Notes: generated by a model from the sequence alone, not told the origin. A stretch of DNA of 64,000 nt from Xiphydria camelus (GCA_963678675.1 OY783200.1:21776190-21840189), one strand, 5' to 3'; positions 1 through 11,654 are shown, counted from the stretch's first letter. Numbers and translations: made by a program.

Positions 1-551
1 AGATCATGCTCTGTATTTGGTGGGACCAGCTCGGCATAGTGTATTATGAGCTGTTGAAACCGACCGAAACACTCACGGGCGATCGTTATCGAACGCAATT
101 AATGCGTTTGAGTCGAGCCCTGAAAGACAGACGGCCGCAATACTACGAGAGACACGACAAAGTGATTTTGCAGCACGACAATGCTCAACCCCATGTTGCA
201 AAAGTGGTCAAGACATACTTGGAGACGTTGAAGTGGGAAGTCCTACCCCACCCACCGTATTCTCCAGACATTGCTCCCTCTGATTATTACTTATTTCGAT
301 CGATGGCACACGACCTGGCTGACCAGCAGTTCCGATCTTACGAAGAAGTAAGAAATTGGATCGATTCGTGGATCGCTTCAAAAGATGACCAGTTTTTTCA
401 ACGCGGGATTCGTACGCTGCCCGAAAGATGGGAGAAAGTAGTGGCCAGCGATGGGCAATACTTTGAATGATAAATGTATAACCAGTTTTTTACCATAAAG
501 CCTTGATTTTCAAAGGGGAAAAAAACGGCGAAAGCAAAGCTGTACACCTGA
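1..551 (+). mobile_element. mariner-type DNA transposon, 3' part, cut by the window edge
   Basis: The segment holds the C-terminal transposase reading frame (6-470), a short 3' untranslated stretch, and a right terminal inverted repeat ending GCTGTACACCTGA at 551, followed by the TA target dinucleotide (552-553). The same 3' end, reverse-complemented and diverged, occurs at 31834-31930, so at least two members of this family are in the window. The 5' half lies outside. Confidence 0.9.
6..470 (+). CDS. mariner transposase, C-terminal part (first catalytic Asp is outside the window)
   Basis: This is the catalytic-domain tail of a Tc1/mariner cut-and-paste transposase. Visible are the WWDQLG block near residue 5, the HDNAQPH motif with the second catalytic Asp (residue 58 of this fragment), and PSDYYLF with the third. 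Exactly 34 residues separate these two Asp, which is the D,D34D spacing of true mariners. The frame then runs through the LPERWEKVVASDGQYFE-type C terminus to a stop at 468-470. No frameshift or internal stop is seen, so the tail at least is intact. The frame is open to the left edge, so the ATG at 6 is an internal methionine and not the real start. The first catalytic Asp (the TGDE region) must lie upstream. Whether the element is autonomous cannot be judged from here. Confidence 0.93.
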   Translation: MLCIWWDQLGIVYYELLKPTETLTGDRYRTQLMRLSRALKDRRPQYYERHDKVILQHDNAQPHVAKVVKTYLETLKWEVLPHPPYSPDIAPSDYYLFRSMAHDLADQQFRSYEEVRNWIDSWIASKDDQFFQRGIRTLPERWEKVVASDGQYFE

Positions 552-596
552 TATAAGTTAAGAACCATTAGAAATAGCTCAAATAAGAGTTAGAAA

Positions 597-655
597 TGGA
601 TAACGTTTATTGATAGGCAATTGGCGCTTGGTTCCCTATCAATAAACGTTATCCA
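597..655. repeat. perfect 21-bp inverted repeat (hairpin)
   Basis: Arms 597-617 and 635-655 are exact reverse complements, separated by a 17-base loop. The hairpin sits just downstream of the mariner end and matches no other repeat seen in the window. It could be a very short foldback element or an RNA hairpin. Confidence 0.85.
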
Positions 656-2010
656 AATGGTTAAAACACGTTAATATACAATGTGCACCGGCTTCTCATG
701 CGTTATTAGGCGAGAATCTATGAAATCCGGATAAGATACGAAGCTCCCTCGCTTCCTTGACTCGTATCTTAAACGAGTTATACTGTAGCATCGTCAAGAC
801 TGTAAAAGTAATTTCTTTTTTGTACCTCGAACCGGAGCAGACTGCTCTTGTAGATTGATGTACGCTGAAAATGAATTCGACTCTGATTCTTCCCCTCGTC
901 TCTCTAAACATAAATTTCTTCCGAAATGATCAGATAGATATTCACTATTTAAATAAAAAAGATCTCAACCACTGCAAACATTTAGGCGCGTAGATTTGCT
1001 CTACTGAAATGTAGCTTTATAAAATCATGTAGCAATGGATTGGAAGGTTTAAGAACAACAGTTTCCAGTGCCACAATTGCTATCGAAAGATAAATTTAAG
1101 TTTCATTGTAACACAGCCGTGAATATGACAAAAATCATCAATTTTCGTATATTCCACCTCAAGTATCTCAAAATTTCAGAGTCACACTTATTTTCCGCGC
1201 ACACAGATTTACACGAATCACCGAGTCCGGTTCGAGATACATCACTGTAGAGTCCTTTCTCTCTTATCGATCGTAACGTCGTCGCGAACGCGTTAAACAA
1301 AAAAAAAGAGGCAAGAGAAAAATCAGGCTGACTGCTCTCCGATCTCGAAATAACATATCTTCTTTGGTGGCAATGTATGTATCTCGTTTATTACCTCCGA
1401 ACTACACTCGACAAGCGACAGAGCGGCCGCTGGTCCTCCAACGTCTCGCAGCGATATAAATTGGATCGTCGACCGTCCATCGTCGTTTTCCGAGTGAACC
1501 GGAGCAAGTTTTTATTTACACTTGATATAAATACCTATGTATACGAATCGAAATGAAGGCCCGCGCTTCGACCCCGATCTCGATTCGTCAAACCTACAGC
1601 TACGCTCGGTCCATCTCTCTTCGATCGATGCGAAAGAGCGAGGCAAACGCGTAGTTCCGCGCACACTTAGGGTGCGTGGTAAAAAAGAAAAAAAAAGGGA
1701 GGTCATTCTTCCGTTTGACGTTACGTCATCGTTGTACTACGTTTCGAGGAGGGAAAGAGAAACGAACCGTGTCGCTCGCGAGAAATACGGATCGTTACTG
1801 CCCCTCCCGAGTGATCGCCGGGGCGAGGCGCGCGATTTCTCGTCTCGATCGCTCCGCGTCTTCGAGCGACCGCGCGCACCGTCCCTCGATCGACGCGGAG
1901 CCGTCCGTCGCGTGTTCGCGACACATCGGCAGGCGTCGCATCGAGTATCGAAGAAGGAACGTGTCTCGTCTGCGCGCGAGAGGCATCGTGCGAGGGCGGC
2001 GAGGACCGCG
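656..2010. other. intergenic region and probable 3' UTR of DRAP1
   Basis: No coding exon was recognised here. On the minus strand, downstream of the DRAP1 stop, a possible poly(A) signal AATAAA reads at 1516-1511, which would give a 3' UTR of about 0.5 kb. The stretch 1600-2010 is CpG-rich and open in several frames, as expected by chance in such composition. Confidence 0.4.
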
Positions 2011-4486
2011 CTACGTGTCGTAGTCCTCGTCGATGTTGGCGGTGTTGTCGAAGTTGGACGTCGGCGGCGTCGTCACGCTCATGTCCGTCGGATTGGTCGT
2101 GAGGGCGATGGGATTGACCTCGGTGTAGAAATTCGGTTGGCCGACCCGAAACGACGTGGGCACCGATATTTGGAACTCCGGGACGTGCGGCGGCGACGGG
2201 AGAGCACTCGCGACGTCGCTCGCGGCTCCTCCGCTCTCCGGCGAGCTCTTTTGACCGGTGCTCCTGGCGGGAGTGAGGGGGAGAGAGAGAGAGAGAGAAA
2301 AAAAAGGATTAGCTCGAATCCCGAGGGTCGAGATCGCGACGCGGACCCGCTTACTCGGCTTCCGAGCGACGAGGGGAGCGTTGCGGCGCGGACGGGCAAA
2401 CTATCGTGGGACGAGCGTCGGTCGTAACCGCGGCGGGCGTCGGAGGGGGCGTCGGCGTCTCCTCGTCCGGGCCGGCGACGTCCGGCAGGCCCTTGACCAG
2501 GTCCTTGAGGAAGTCGAATCGACTCTCTGAGAGGATGCACTGTTTCCTGTTTTGTGATAAAATGCGTTGTATTCCGTGTCGTCGTAATTCTCCGTTATTA
2601 TCGTGAATTCTTATTATGGATGGCAATTTATTAATAGTTCTAATTACCCGTTAAGTTTTCACAAAACCAAACCAAACCAAACCAAAATTATGATAAAAGA
2701 GTCGATGTGATTCTTTAATTGAACATTTAATTTATATTCCAAGTATTTAAAAACTATGATAATGGAAATTGACAAATTCGATGGAAGTGATTATCTTATT
2801 TAATATTAAATATTGGAAAATCTGAGCTTAATTTTGTCCCCGAAAATCGCACACAGTTCCCTGGTCTAACTTTAAAAGCATAAAACGTTTCTTGATGAAA
2901 TACGTCTTGAGGCCAGTTCGCGATACAGTTCCTTGGTGATTAAATTTTTGCTTTGTTTTTGTAATTAAATTATATTTTCCTTTTTTATATAATGAAGAGT
3001 TTGTACTTTTGCGTGGACATAACTTATAATCATTTAATAGAAAAGCTAGCTAATCCCAATTGGGTGATGAACATAAACAGAGTATTTAATAAATTTGTCA
3101 TCTATAAATATTTTTGAGAGATAATTTAAAATAAGTTTAAATGAATGTTCCTATAAAAATAATGTTTTCATCTTTGACATTAATATTACTGTGGTTTTTT
3201 ATAATTGAGATGTATAGAATTAATATTATTATAAGTTTGAAATATGATACAAGCTACTGCACTATTAGAATATGAACGTTGAACATTATAATTAAAAACG
3301 GAAAAATGTTTAATTAAAATTTTTCATATTCTTACGTTTCTTGAATTTTTTCAAAAAAATAAGGCAACTAAAATTGTTCATTTGTAATGAAATATTACTT
3401 TTATTTCACAAAGACTGTGTCCACTGTCCCAGACTTTTCACGAAATCATCTATAAAATTTCATCTTCTGAGAAAATGAACTAGCCCTTTAAAGCACACTC
3501 AAACTAATCCTTCTTTTTTTTCTTTATTTCAAATGTCTCATAATATTTTTAAAAGCAATTAAAATATTGCTTTTATTTCACAAAACAATCAAATTAATTC
3601 CTTTACTTAAAATGGCATTCATAATACTTTTACGTTTCTTGAACTTTTCCAAAAATAATAAGAAATTAAAATTATTTATTTTTATTCATAATAAAATATT
3701 GCTTTCACTTTACAAGCACATTCTCTTTTCTCGCGATTGTTCACGAAATCATATATAAAACATAAATTACTGAGAAAATGATCCACCCCTCGACAGCATG
3801 CGATCAAACTAATTCTTAAAATTTTTTTTCTCCATTTCAAGAGAAAATATCACAGGACAACTTTATGCAACCCAGTTTCCCCCACATAGTGGAGAACCAT
3901 TTGTATCGGCTAAAGATCGTTATCACGCTCACATGTGCGAGGGGCTGAGAGTCTTCGCGTTCTTGGCACTGGTAATCTGCATAGTTTTCGTCAGCAGCGA
4001 GTGCACGAACAGTTCCAGGGTTCTAGGTGTCGAGCGGTTAAGGAAACGCACATCGTCGACCCCCGAGTTCACAAATTCGACGCGACCCTTTTTGCGGCGC
4101 GCGAATCAATATTCAAAAAGGATATAGATTATGATCGGCACGGCCTGGGCGACTTTCCCCACTTCCTCGTCGGTCTGCATGATCTTCTTGATGCGACCCT
4201 GAAACATCGCGTTTTAGCACCACGAACCTAACCTCAAAATTCGCTCGATCGCCGCGTCGTCCGACATGCACCGACGGCGATAACCCGCGGACGTCCCGTA
4301 GCGACGGTTCAACGATAACAAAGAGGACGAGTGGACGCGCGCTTCGGCGACCGACGGATCGAGCCCCGTTGTTTTCCGATGCACCGCGCAAATTGAGGTA
4401 CGCTGTGGTGTTACATCGCAAGCACGTCGCTCGTGGTCCCTTACCGCTGGGAAGCGGGCGTTATATTTTTTCTTTTTACTTGGCAT
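2011..4486 (-). CDS. DRAP1: NC2-alpha / DR1-associated protein 1 (TBP-binding repressor subunit), complete, 5 exons
   Basis: This is the alpha subunit of negative cofactor 2, the histone-fold partner of Dr1/NC2-beta. The heterodimer clamps TBP on DNA in the nucleus and represses or redistributes pol II transcription. Coding exons (minus strand) are 4486-4445, 4198-4126, 4026-3933, 2546-2355 and 2263-2011, totalling 654 nt and 217 aa; human DRAP1 is 205 aa. The start is MPSKKKKYNARFPA, then GRIKKIMQTDEEVGKVAQAV, SRTLELFV, KTLSPSHMKQC and RFDFLKDLVKGLPDV, which together make the histone fold (about residues 10-90). A Pro/Ser/Thr-rich tail follows and ends in the acidic DEDYDT, like the vertebrate C terminus. 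All splice phases match. Intron 2 (4027-4125) is an AT-AC U12-type intron; introns 1, 3 and 4 are GT-AG. Intron 3 is 1.39 kb and AT-rich. The gene is divergent from TMC. Confidence 0.97.
2547..3932 (-). other. DRAP1 intron 3 (1.39 kb)
   Basis: AT-rich sequence between the exon ending SPSH(M) (donor GTGAGC at 3932) and the exon starting (M)KQCILSE (acceptor AACAG at 2547). It contains a short AACCAAACC-type tandem near 2662-2685 and two related AT-rich blocks around 3300-3480 and 3540-3760 that share the phrase 'attgcttttatttcacaaa'. No gene was seen. Confidence 0.6.
4027..4125 (-). other. U12-type AT-AC intron of DRAP1
   Basis: On the minus strand the donor reads ATATCCTTTTT directly after the exon ending ATAATCT. 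The branch-site motif TTTCCTTAACC lies shortly before the 3' end, and the intron terminates in AC before CTAGAACCCTG. Splicing here, and only here, restores the family sequence across ISRTLEL. No GT donor is available near the junction. The intron is 99 nt long. Confidence 0.93.
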
Positions 4487-5690
4487 TATCGCGCGACTCG
4501 TCGCACACTCCTCCGCGCCACGTTTGCCGCTCGGGAGAGACAAACGGCGAACCGCGAACACAAATTTAACCAAACTCCGCGACGAGTGCTCTTTCGAGTC
4601 GGCCGGGGACTGTGCGAATACGTGAAACACCGTCGCGCACGGCGGACTGCTCGATGAGTCGGTCAGGCGAGAACTGTCAAACTCGCGCGCGTTGCGACAC
4701 TACGGAAAATTCATGTGGCGTCACTGGTGGCACAATGGGTAACTTTTCTGAGCGCGAATTTTGAACGGAAAACCTTTCACGCCGAGACTAACACTTGACG
4801 AGCATGCCGCGAGACACTGCCGTGTCTCTTGATTATCAAGATAAGTATAGACGGCGCCAGCATTATTTGGGTTCCTTTCGGCGCTAAAAATTAATTACAC
4901 GATACCTATGTAGGTATGTATGTACCTACATTGTGTTTCAAGTAATTCGTTTCTAATCAGCGTTATTTAAGTTCACGTAATTCTGTTTTATCCCCATTAC
5001 ATTACCTGGTACTAAACATCAGAAGCTTTCAGCCGACAAATAGGTATAGCGCTTATCTAGAAGCTCCAGAATTCAGCCACCAGATAACACACACGTCGTC
5101 TTGCACAATCCCTTCCACAGTTCGCCAACTCCGCACTCATTACTCGTGCGCGCGTATCCGTCAAATAGACGTCACGGAGGCGCACGCGTGCGCCGTTATC
5201 GCGCTCCGCGAGTATCGCAGCCATGAAAGCGCGAGTACCGCACGTCGGAGTGTTTGTAACGTCAACGTCGTTTCGTCGATGAGCCTAAAAACTCCAACGC
5301 GGCTATCAGCGATTCAAAGTAACGTCGGCACTCAAAAATGATGAGTGTCGCGCTCGATCGTCCCTAGAATCCGCGTTCACGCGCGCGCGCGCCTTCTGCT
5401 CGACCCGCCCGGATGCACCGCGTCGTGTAAAAGTGTCAAGTGACCAACGCGATACCGTACTCTCGCTATCGGCAGCGATATAACATTTTTTCCGATAAAA
5501 TCTCATCCTCCCCGACCGATGCGCTCCGAATCGGTGCACCTCCTTGGTCCTTCCGCTGTGTCTCTCGGACGTCGTCCCTGCGCACACAGGCGACGCTACA
5601 CCGCGCGATAAGAGGGACGATTAGTTCCGAGGAACCGCGTAGATCAGGTACGTAGGGTAACAGACACTGTAACACTCAGTTAACAGAGTC
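4487..5690. other. DRAP1-TMC divergent intergenic region, CpG-rich
   Basis: GC- and CpG-rich sequence on both sides of an AT-rich centre, with no recognisable coding exon. Its position between two divergent genes makes it the likely promoter zone for DRAP1. A consensus splice donor (CAG|GTACGT) at about 5648 could end an untranslated TMC exon; this is speculative. Confidence 0.35.
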
Positions 5691-5727
5691 GTCCGAAAGT
5701 GGTCGGAGAGACGTTTACAAACCTAGA

Positions 5728-6620
5728 GAGCACAAAGCTAAAAGACGTCTTTAAGACGTCTTATGACCCACTTTCAGAATATTTGTATTTGTTGGCAGAT
5801 GGCTTTAAGACGATTTATCACTAAAAGTCGTCTGAAAGTGGAACATAAGTCGTCTTGAAGATGACCAAAAGACGTTTTTTAGCTAGTGTGCTATCCGGGA
5901 GGAGCTACGGATGTCTTTAAATACCCATAGAGCGCAAAGCCAAAAGACATGTTCGAGTTGTCTTTAGAGCGCCTTATGACTCACTTTTGGACTATTTTCA
6001 TTATTAAAAGATGTCTTTAGGATGACTTATGACTAAAAGTGGGACATGAGATGCCTTAAAGATGACTTAAAGACGCCTTATGTTCCACTTTCAGACGACT
6101 TTTAGTCATAAATCATCTTAAAGATGTCTTCCAGCGATAATAGTAGTCTGAAAGTGAGTCATAACACGTGCCAAAGACCACTTAAGGACGTCTTTTGGCC
6201 TTGTGCTGTTTGGGAATACAAGTTGGAAGGCTGGCTTTTAGTCATCCGTAGGCAGACTTAATTTTTGATAACTTAAATTTCGAATTATCCAACAGACATC
6301 TCTTAGATGACATGAAATATAACTTAACAACAAATGAGACATTAGACTGCCTACAAATGATATCAAAATGACTTTTTGGATTGCGTTGTTTGGGGAGCGA
6401 TAGCAGGACATCCTAGAGTAGCACAAGATGGAGATTCTCAAAAAATTATCTAAATGTAATACAAAATATGTATCCACAACGTCTGTCTGGAAGATAACTT
6501 ATATTTAAGATATCCAAAAAATAAGTCGTCTTCCGGACAGACATTAGGTACACATTTTCTATCATATTTAGATAACTTGTCAAGAATCGCTTTCTTGTGC
6601 TATTTGGGTTTGAATGTAAT
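5728..6620. repeat. cluster of foldback elements rich in AAGACGTC
   Basis: Termini of the form GCACAAAGCNAAAAGACGTC occur inward-facing at about 5729 and 6212, with a second inner pair at about 5893 and 5927. The phrases 'agacgtctt' and 'ctgaaagtgg' are repeated on both strands. A third, related inverted pair (GTCTGTCTGGAAGA... at 6481 against ...TCTTCCGGACAGAC ending near 6543) follows. No coding potential was seen. These look like adjacent copies of one short palindromic transposon. Confidence 0.65.
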
Positions 6621-6907
6621 TCAAATTATTGAATGGGATAAAAAGAAACGACTAGTGGAAAGAAATGTTCAATAAATTAATGATGCGCACAGAAAAATCT
6701 CACTGGTAAGAATCCCGAGTAAAATCTGCTCTATGAATATTTACAGCTGTCGGGGAACTGGGCTTAGTCGTCCGGCTATTGGGACGGTCCCCTTACGAGA
6801 TGCCGGGCGATCGAGAGCGCGAGTTTCGGACGAGCGACGCCGGCACGGGAGAATCGTAAGATCCCCTCAGAGTTGCCCACGTCGCGCGAGGAAGTCCGAT
6901 CGCTGAT

Positions 6908-9900
6908 ATGTCGGGAGGCGAGAGGAAGAAGCGCGGAGGCGGCAGGGGTCAGGGATGGGAAGAGGCCGGAGCGGAGTTCTACCAAGAGAGCTACCCGGCC
7001 GCCGTGGAAGCCGACCTGCAGCAGGCACTGCAGAGGGACCCGTCCCGCATAGCGACCCTGCTCCCCAGTAAAAAATCACGCGTCGGTAAGCACCTCGGAA
7101 GCCTTCTAATCGACGAGCTTCTGATTCGAGGCGCTCCTTTCGTTTCAGCGACGACCAAGCGGGTGCGGAGCGAGCCGCGGACGACCCTGAGGAGACGCAC
7201 GAGCACGCGCTCACGGGGCGCGAGCACCGCGAGGCGCGCGTCCACCAATGTTCACGACGCGGCCGTGTCCATGCTGCCTGATCTCTCGGAGAATCTGTCG
7301 AATGAGGAGCGCACCTGGGAGGAGATAATGCAGATCAAGGCGATGCCTGTTTGCATGGCGCGGAAGATGCAGCTGAAGAATCAATTGCAGGTAACGCCGC
7401 GGTACGAGCGTCTCGACTCGCGGACAATTTTGTTCGACGTGCGAGAAGGACGAATAGGAATTCATTGGATTCTATGTGTGTGTGTCTGAGATGATTGATT
7501 GGGATTTATCGAATTTTATATTATGTTTCCGCAAAAACGAGTAAAATTCCATTAAAAAAATATCTGGCTTTATAGTCCCTGTTTAGTTCGTTTTAGGGGG
7601 AATAAGGGAAATTTTGATTGAGAGAGATGCTCCAGAAATTAGAAACGTGTAGTAGTTTTAAAAAATAATAATTTTTAAGTTATTTATAGGGAAACACCAA
7701 TATTTTTTAAGTGAATAGAAGATGTTTTTATAACTTAAAAATTGATATCTTATGTTACTTAAATCTGAGTATCACAATTTGATTTAAGGAAAAGAGAAGA
7801 TTATTATATTTTAAACAAAATGATGATGCAGGTAAATAAAGTAGGAGTTATATTAATTTAACAAAAAAAAAATGGATCATTTTGATCCGTTTCACGTAAT
7901 CTGAAATGATGAAAAGACAAATTCAACTGAGAAGCTGAATAATGAGTAGTTTCAGAGGGAAAATATCGAATTATAGGGGGAAAATGGGGAAATTGCCGGT
8001 TTTAATCGTGAAAAAGGGAAAGTCTAAAGAAATTGAGAAATAAAGAGAAATAGGAAATACACGGTGAAGCCTGAAATAAAGCCCCGTATTTCGACGAATA
8101 CACATAAAATCCAATACATTCTTATTCATCCTCAGATTTTTATCAGTAGGTATTCGTTATTGCTGTGTCAAAAGCACATCGATTTCCCATGGGGGCTCTA
8201 CGAGATTTTTACAAGTTTTCTATGAGAATTTAATATTTTTTCAATAGGGGAGGTAGCTTTCCTGTCGCTACTCATACCTACCACTGTCTCCTAATGAAAA
8301 TACAGCAATTCCAGATATCCACTAGAAAAGTTAGAGGAGGACGAATAGGAATTCATTGAATTCTATGTATGAGTACCTGAGACGATTAATAGGAATTTGC
8401 CGAATTTTATATTACGTTTCTGCAAAAAAACCGAGTAAAATCTTACAAAGAAAATAAAGACCCGTACACGCCGTTCTTTTTGAAATTACTAGTAGAAGGT
8501 TACAACATTTTATTTACACACCTACCGCGCCGTCCCCCGGTGAAAAGACCCCATAGATTCCCTACGTAAATCTGATATGCTTCTAACACGGCAATTTCAA
8601 AGACTATCCCCCCCTCCTTCCCTCTCGTTTCAGAGCGCGACGAAGCTGCGACTGCAGGGTTTCGATCAACTCAAATGGCAACGAAGGAAGGCGTGGCAGG
8701 AGTTCCTAGTAAGACTGAAGGAGGCCTACTCGAAGATGGAGCTCTGGAGCGAGAGCCTGAAGAAGATCGGCGGCAACTTCGGCACCGGCATAGTCGCCTA
8801 CTTCCTCTTCCTCAAGTGGCTCATGTTTCTCAACGTCCTGCTGTTCGCGATAATATTCTCCGTCGTCGTGCTGCCCGCGATCGTCCTCGACGACCCGGCG
8901 AACGAGACGTGCGGCAACGCGAGCGACAGCAACGGCGTGGCCTGCTGCTCCGAGTGGTATCGCAGCGCGTCGAACGAGAGCGGCAGCGTGACCGATCTCC
9001 TCCAGGGCAGCGGCATCCTCGAGCACACCCTGCTCTTCTACGGCGTCTACTCCCACCGGGTCCACGGGGGTGACGCGAGTCCCGTGCGCTACGACTCGCC
9101 CCTCGCGTACCTCTGCGCGGTGATCGCCGTGTTCGTCGTGAGCCTCGTGGCGATCGTCAGGTCCGCCGCGAAGGGCTTCAAGGAGAGAGTCGTCGAAGGC
9201 GAGGGTCAGTTCTACAAGTACTGCAACCTGATATTCGGCGGCTGGGACTACTGCGTGCACAACGAAAAGTCGGCCGCGATAAAGCACAAGGCGCTGTACA
9301 ACGAGATGAAGGCCTTCCTCGAGGTCGAGAGGATGGAGGAGGAGAGGCAGAACCGCACGAGGGAGGAGAAGACCAAGCTCTTCCTCGTGCGGCTCCTCGT
9401 CAATCTGCTCGTCCTCGCGGTACTGGGCGCCTGCGGGGCGCTCGTCTACTACGTCATCGAGTTCTCATTCGACCGGGTAGGTCTGGGAAACGTCGCGCGG
9501 CCGCCGCCCCGCGATCTCGACGACGCCTCCTTCGGCAGAGTGGCGCGACTCTCCTTCGAGTACCTCCCCTACGTCTGCATAGTCGGCCTCAATCTCTTCG
9601 TGCCCTGCCTCTTCCGCCACCTGGTCGCCCTCGAGAACTACAGCCCGCTCTTCGTCGTCAGGCTGACCCTCTTCCGCACGGTCTTCCTGCGCCTCGCCTC
9701 CCTCGGCGTCCTGCTGTCGAGCTTCTACCGGCTGATCACCGCCGAGCGCGGCGACGACGAGTGCACCGACGACGCGACGGCGAGCGGACGACCCGTCTGC
9801 TGGGAGACGTTCGTCGGCCAGCAGTTCTTCAAGCTCTACCTCACCGACTTCTTCACGCAGTTCGTCGTCACCTTCTTCGTCAACTTTCCCCGCTCGCTCC

Positions 9901-10559
9901 TCGCGCGACACACGGACAACAGGGCGATGCGCTTCGTCGGCGAGCAGGAGTTCGATCTGCCGAAGCACGTCCTCGACGTCGTCTACTCGCAGACCATCTG
10001 CTGGCTCGGCGCCTTCTTCGTGCCGCTCCTGCCGCTCGTCGCCGCGATCGGCTCCTTCTTCCTGTTCTACGTGAAGAAGTTCGCATGCCTCGTCAACAGC
10101 ACACCCTCGAGCAAGGTTTACCGCGCGAGCCGCTCCAACTCGCTCTTCATGTTCGTGCTGCTACTCTCCTACGTCCTGGCCGTCGTGCCGGTCGCCTATT
10201 CCATCGCGGAATTCGTACCGTCCAAGTCCTGCGGCCCGTTTCGCGGCGCGGACACCGTTTGGGCCGTCATCGTCTCCGCCTTCGCGGACTTTCCCGGGTG
10301 GCTGAGATCGATCCTGTTCTTCCTGGGGACCGCCGGTTTCGGCATACCGGCCTTCGTGGTGCTCGCGCTGCTGCTCTACTACTATTACGCGGTCGCCGTG
10401 GCCAACAAGCACATGGTGACGGTGCTGAAGAACCAACTGGTGCTGGAGGGCCACGACAAGCAGTTCTTGTTGAACAGGCTGAGCGCCTTCATCAAGCAGC
10501 AGCAGGACCAGGCGAAGTACCGTCAGGACCAAGCCAACGAACTGGGCGCGTTCGCTTAG
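6908..10559 (+). CDS. TMC: transmembrane channel-like (TMC) protein, complete, 3 coding exons
   Basis: This is a member of the TMC family of multipass membrane proteins related to TMEM16/OSCA. Some relatives (TMC1/2) form the pore of mechanosensory channels; the function of this paralogue is not settled. Exons are 6908-7085, 7149-7390 and 8634-10559 (178+242+1926 nt), encoding 781 aa with matching phases. The N terminus is basic and Gly-rich, then EEIMQIKAMPVCMARKMQL, a typical TMC pre-membrane segment. Hydrophobic segments begin near residue 192 (GIVAYFLFLKWLMF) and about nine or ten follow. The TMC signature CWETFVGQQFFKL lies at about 529-541, before FFTQFVVTFFVNFPR. The C terminus (KQQQDQAKYRQDQANELG) is short. 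The length fits the shorter TMC4-8 class better than the very long insect Tmc; I lean to a TMC7-like gene but cannot prove the subfamily. The last exon is one long, very GC-rich block. Confidence 0.97.
7391..8633 (+). other. TMC intron 2 with palindromic miniature-element copies
   Basis: The donor is GTAACG and the acceptor CTCTCGTTTCAG. Arms of the common intronic palindromic element lie at about 7441-7560, 8085-8275 and 8276-8620, recognisable by 'gacgaataggaattcattg', 'gctgtgtcaaaagcacatc' and 'tttttcaataggggagg'. The centre (7560-8080) is AT-rich with nothing recognised. Confidence 0.75.
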
Positions 10560-11082
10560 ATCGTCGGCGGACTCGGAAACCGCGTCGCGAAATCGAATTT
10601 TGTAATTTTTTATCGACATTTTTACCGTGCATTTCCGCGCATTTACGAACGTTTTCCACGCGTACGCGCGTGTATATTCGGAGGGGAATGAAAAGTCCGC
10701 CTGTGTATCGCGAAGTGCCGCGGACGATTTCTCGCTTACGAAGTGCGCGCATGAATCGCGGACGATCCTCTGCTAACGCGCGACTCGAGTGTACATAGCT
10801 ATACGCGTCGTAACGAGTCCTCGTATACGAAGGGAGATAACGATCGATCGAGAGAACGGCGCTTTGCACGACGATAGCGCGACTGCGATCGTCGTGATAT
10901 CGGATCCGAAAAAAGCTGATTTCTATCTGGCGTATCGCGGATTTATGATCTGCCGTTATTTCTTCCTCTGTTTGTCGCGCAGGGTGACTAAAGCGAATGC
11001 CATTTACAAGCGTATCATTCTTTTAATTGTAAATACAACAACACGACATTTACTATTAATCAATATGCGAGGAAGTATTATA
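10560..11082 (+). other. TMC 3' flank / UTR
   Basis: CpG-rich sequence directly after the TMC stop that gradually becomes AT-rich. No gene and no convincing poly(A) signal were found before the mariner remnant at 11083. Confidence 0.35.
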
Positions 11083-11302
11083 TTAGGTTGTAACATAAAT
11101 TTGGAATAATTCTTGTTTGTTCAGGTGTGTAAAGCAAATTCAGTGACGTGTTATACCTCATTTGAAAAAGCTCGTTTTCTTGCGATTATTTTAAGGAATA
11201 AACTGTTTTGCTGTGGTTCGTGGTTAAAAAGTTACGCCGTTTATATAGAACAATGTCGACTCAACGTCAAAAACGTTATTCCAAATTTATGTTACAACCT
11301 AA
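11083..11302 (+). mobile_element. internally deleted mariner element (220 bp)
   Basis: Perfect terminal inverted repeats of about 27 bp, starting TTAGGTTGTAAC and ending GTTACAACCTAA, flank 166 bp of typical mariner leader. Just before the right end is ATG followed by seven codons (MSTQRQKR), which looks like the start of a transposase joined directly to the right terminus. TA precedes the left end; the right flank reads TG, so the target duplication has probably mutated. It differs from the mariner family at 1-551. Confidence 0.85.
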
Positions 11303-11654
11303 TGGAAGGAGCGATCGGACGGATACTTGTTTGCGATTATTCTTTAAGGTCTCCCCCCTTAATATATTGCTGTAGATATCGGTGTACCCTCGTATATAGA
11401 ACGAAACAGTCGAGGCAAATAAATAACCACATCCCCCCCCTTAAGGACTGGTTGCTCGGATCAATTAATAGATCCTCATGCGCGACGAACGGATAAAAAA
11501 CGGCATGGCAATTCGCGACAGTGGGAAAATTCTCAAACACGTGAGACTAAACTTTCTCGCCAGGAAAGAAACTTTCTGCGAAATGTGTCGAGGGATGCGC
11601 GAGAAGAATAGTATAATATGCGAACCGACGTTAGTGTAGTCGACGGTCGCGGTG
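11303..11654. other. TMC-RNASEH2C convergent intergenic region
   Basis: A short stretch with homopolymer C tracts (about 11346 and 11434). At 11539-11578 there is a solitary terminus (GTGAGACTAAACTTTCTCGC) of the same miniature element seen at 46411-46658. No gene was seen. Confidence 0.5.

Noticed and set aside
1537..2427. 296-codon plus-strand frame
   Set aside because: It runs antisense to the last exons of DRAP1, in CpG-rich DNA, has low-complexity Arg-rich content and crosses the opposite-strand gene's splice sites.
8706..9287. 193-codon minus-strand frame within TMC
   Set aside because: Antisense shadow of the TMC exon with codon usage dictated by the sense frame.
9761..10798. 345-codon plus-strand frame within TMC
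   Set aside because: Shifted-frame shadow of the large, GC-rich TMC exon; the TMC frame is continuous and matches the family.
11197..11202. AATAAA as the TMC poly(A) signal
   Set aside because: It lies inside the mariner remnant at 11083-11302, so its use by TMC is unsupported.
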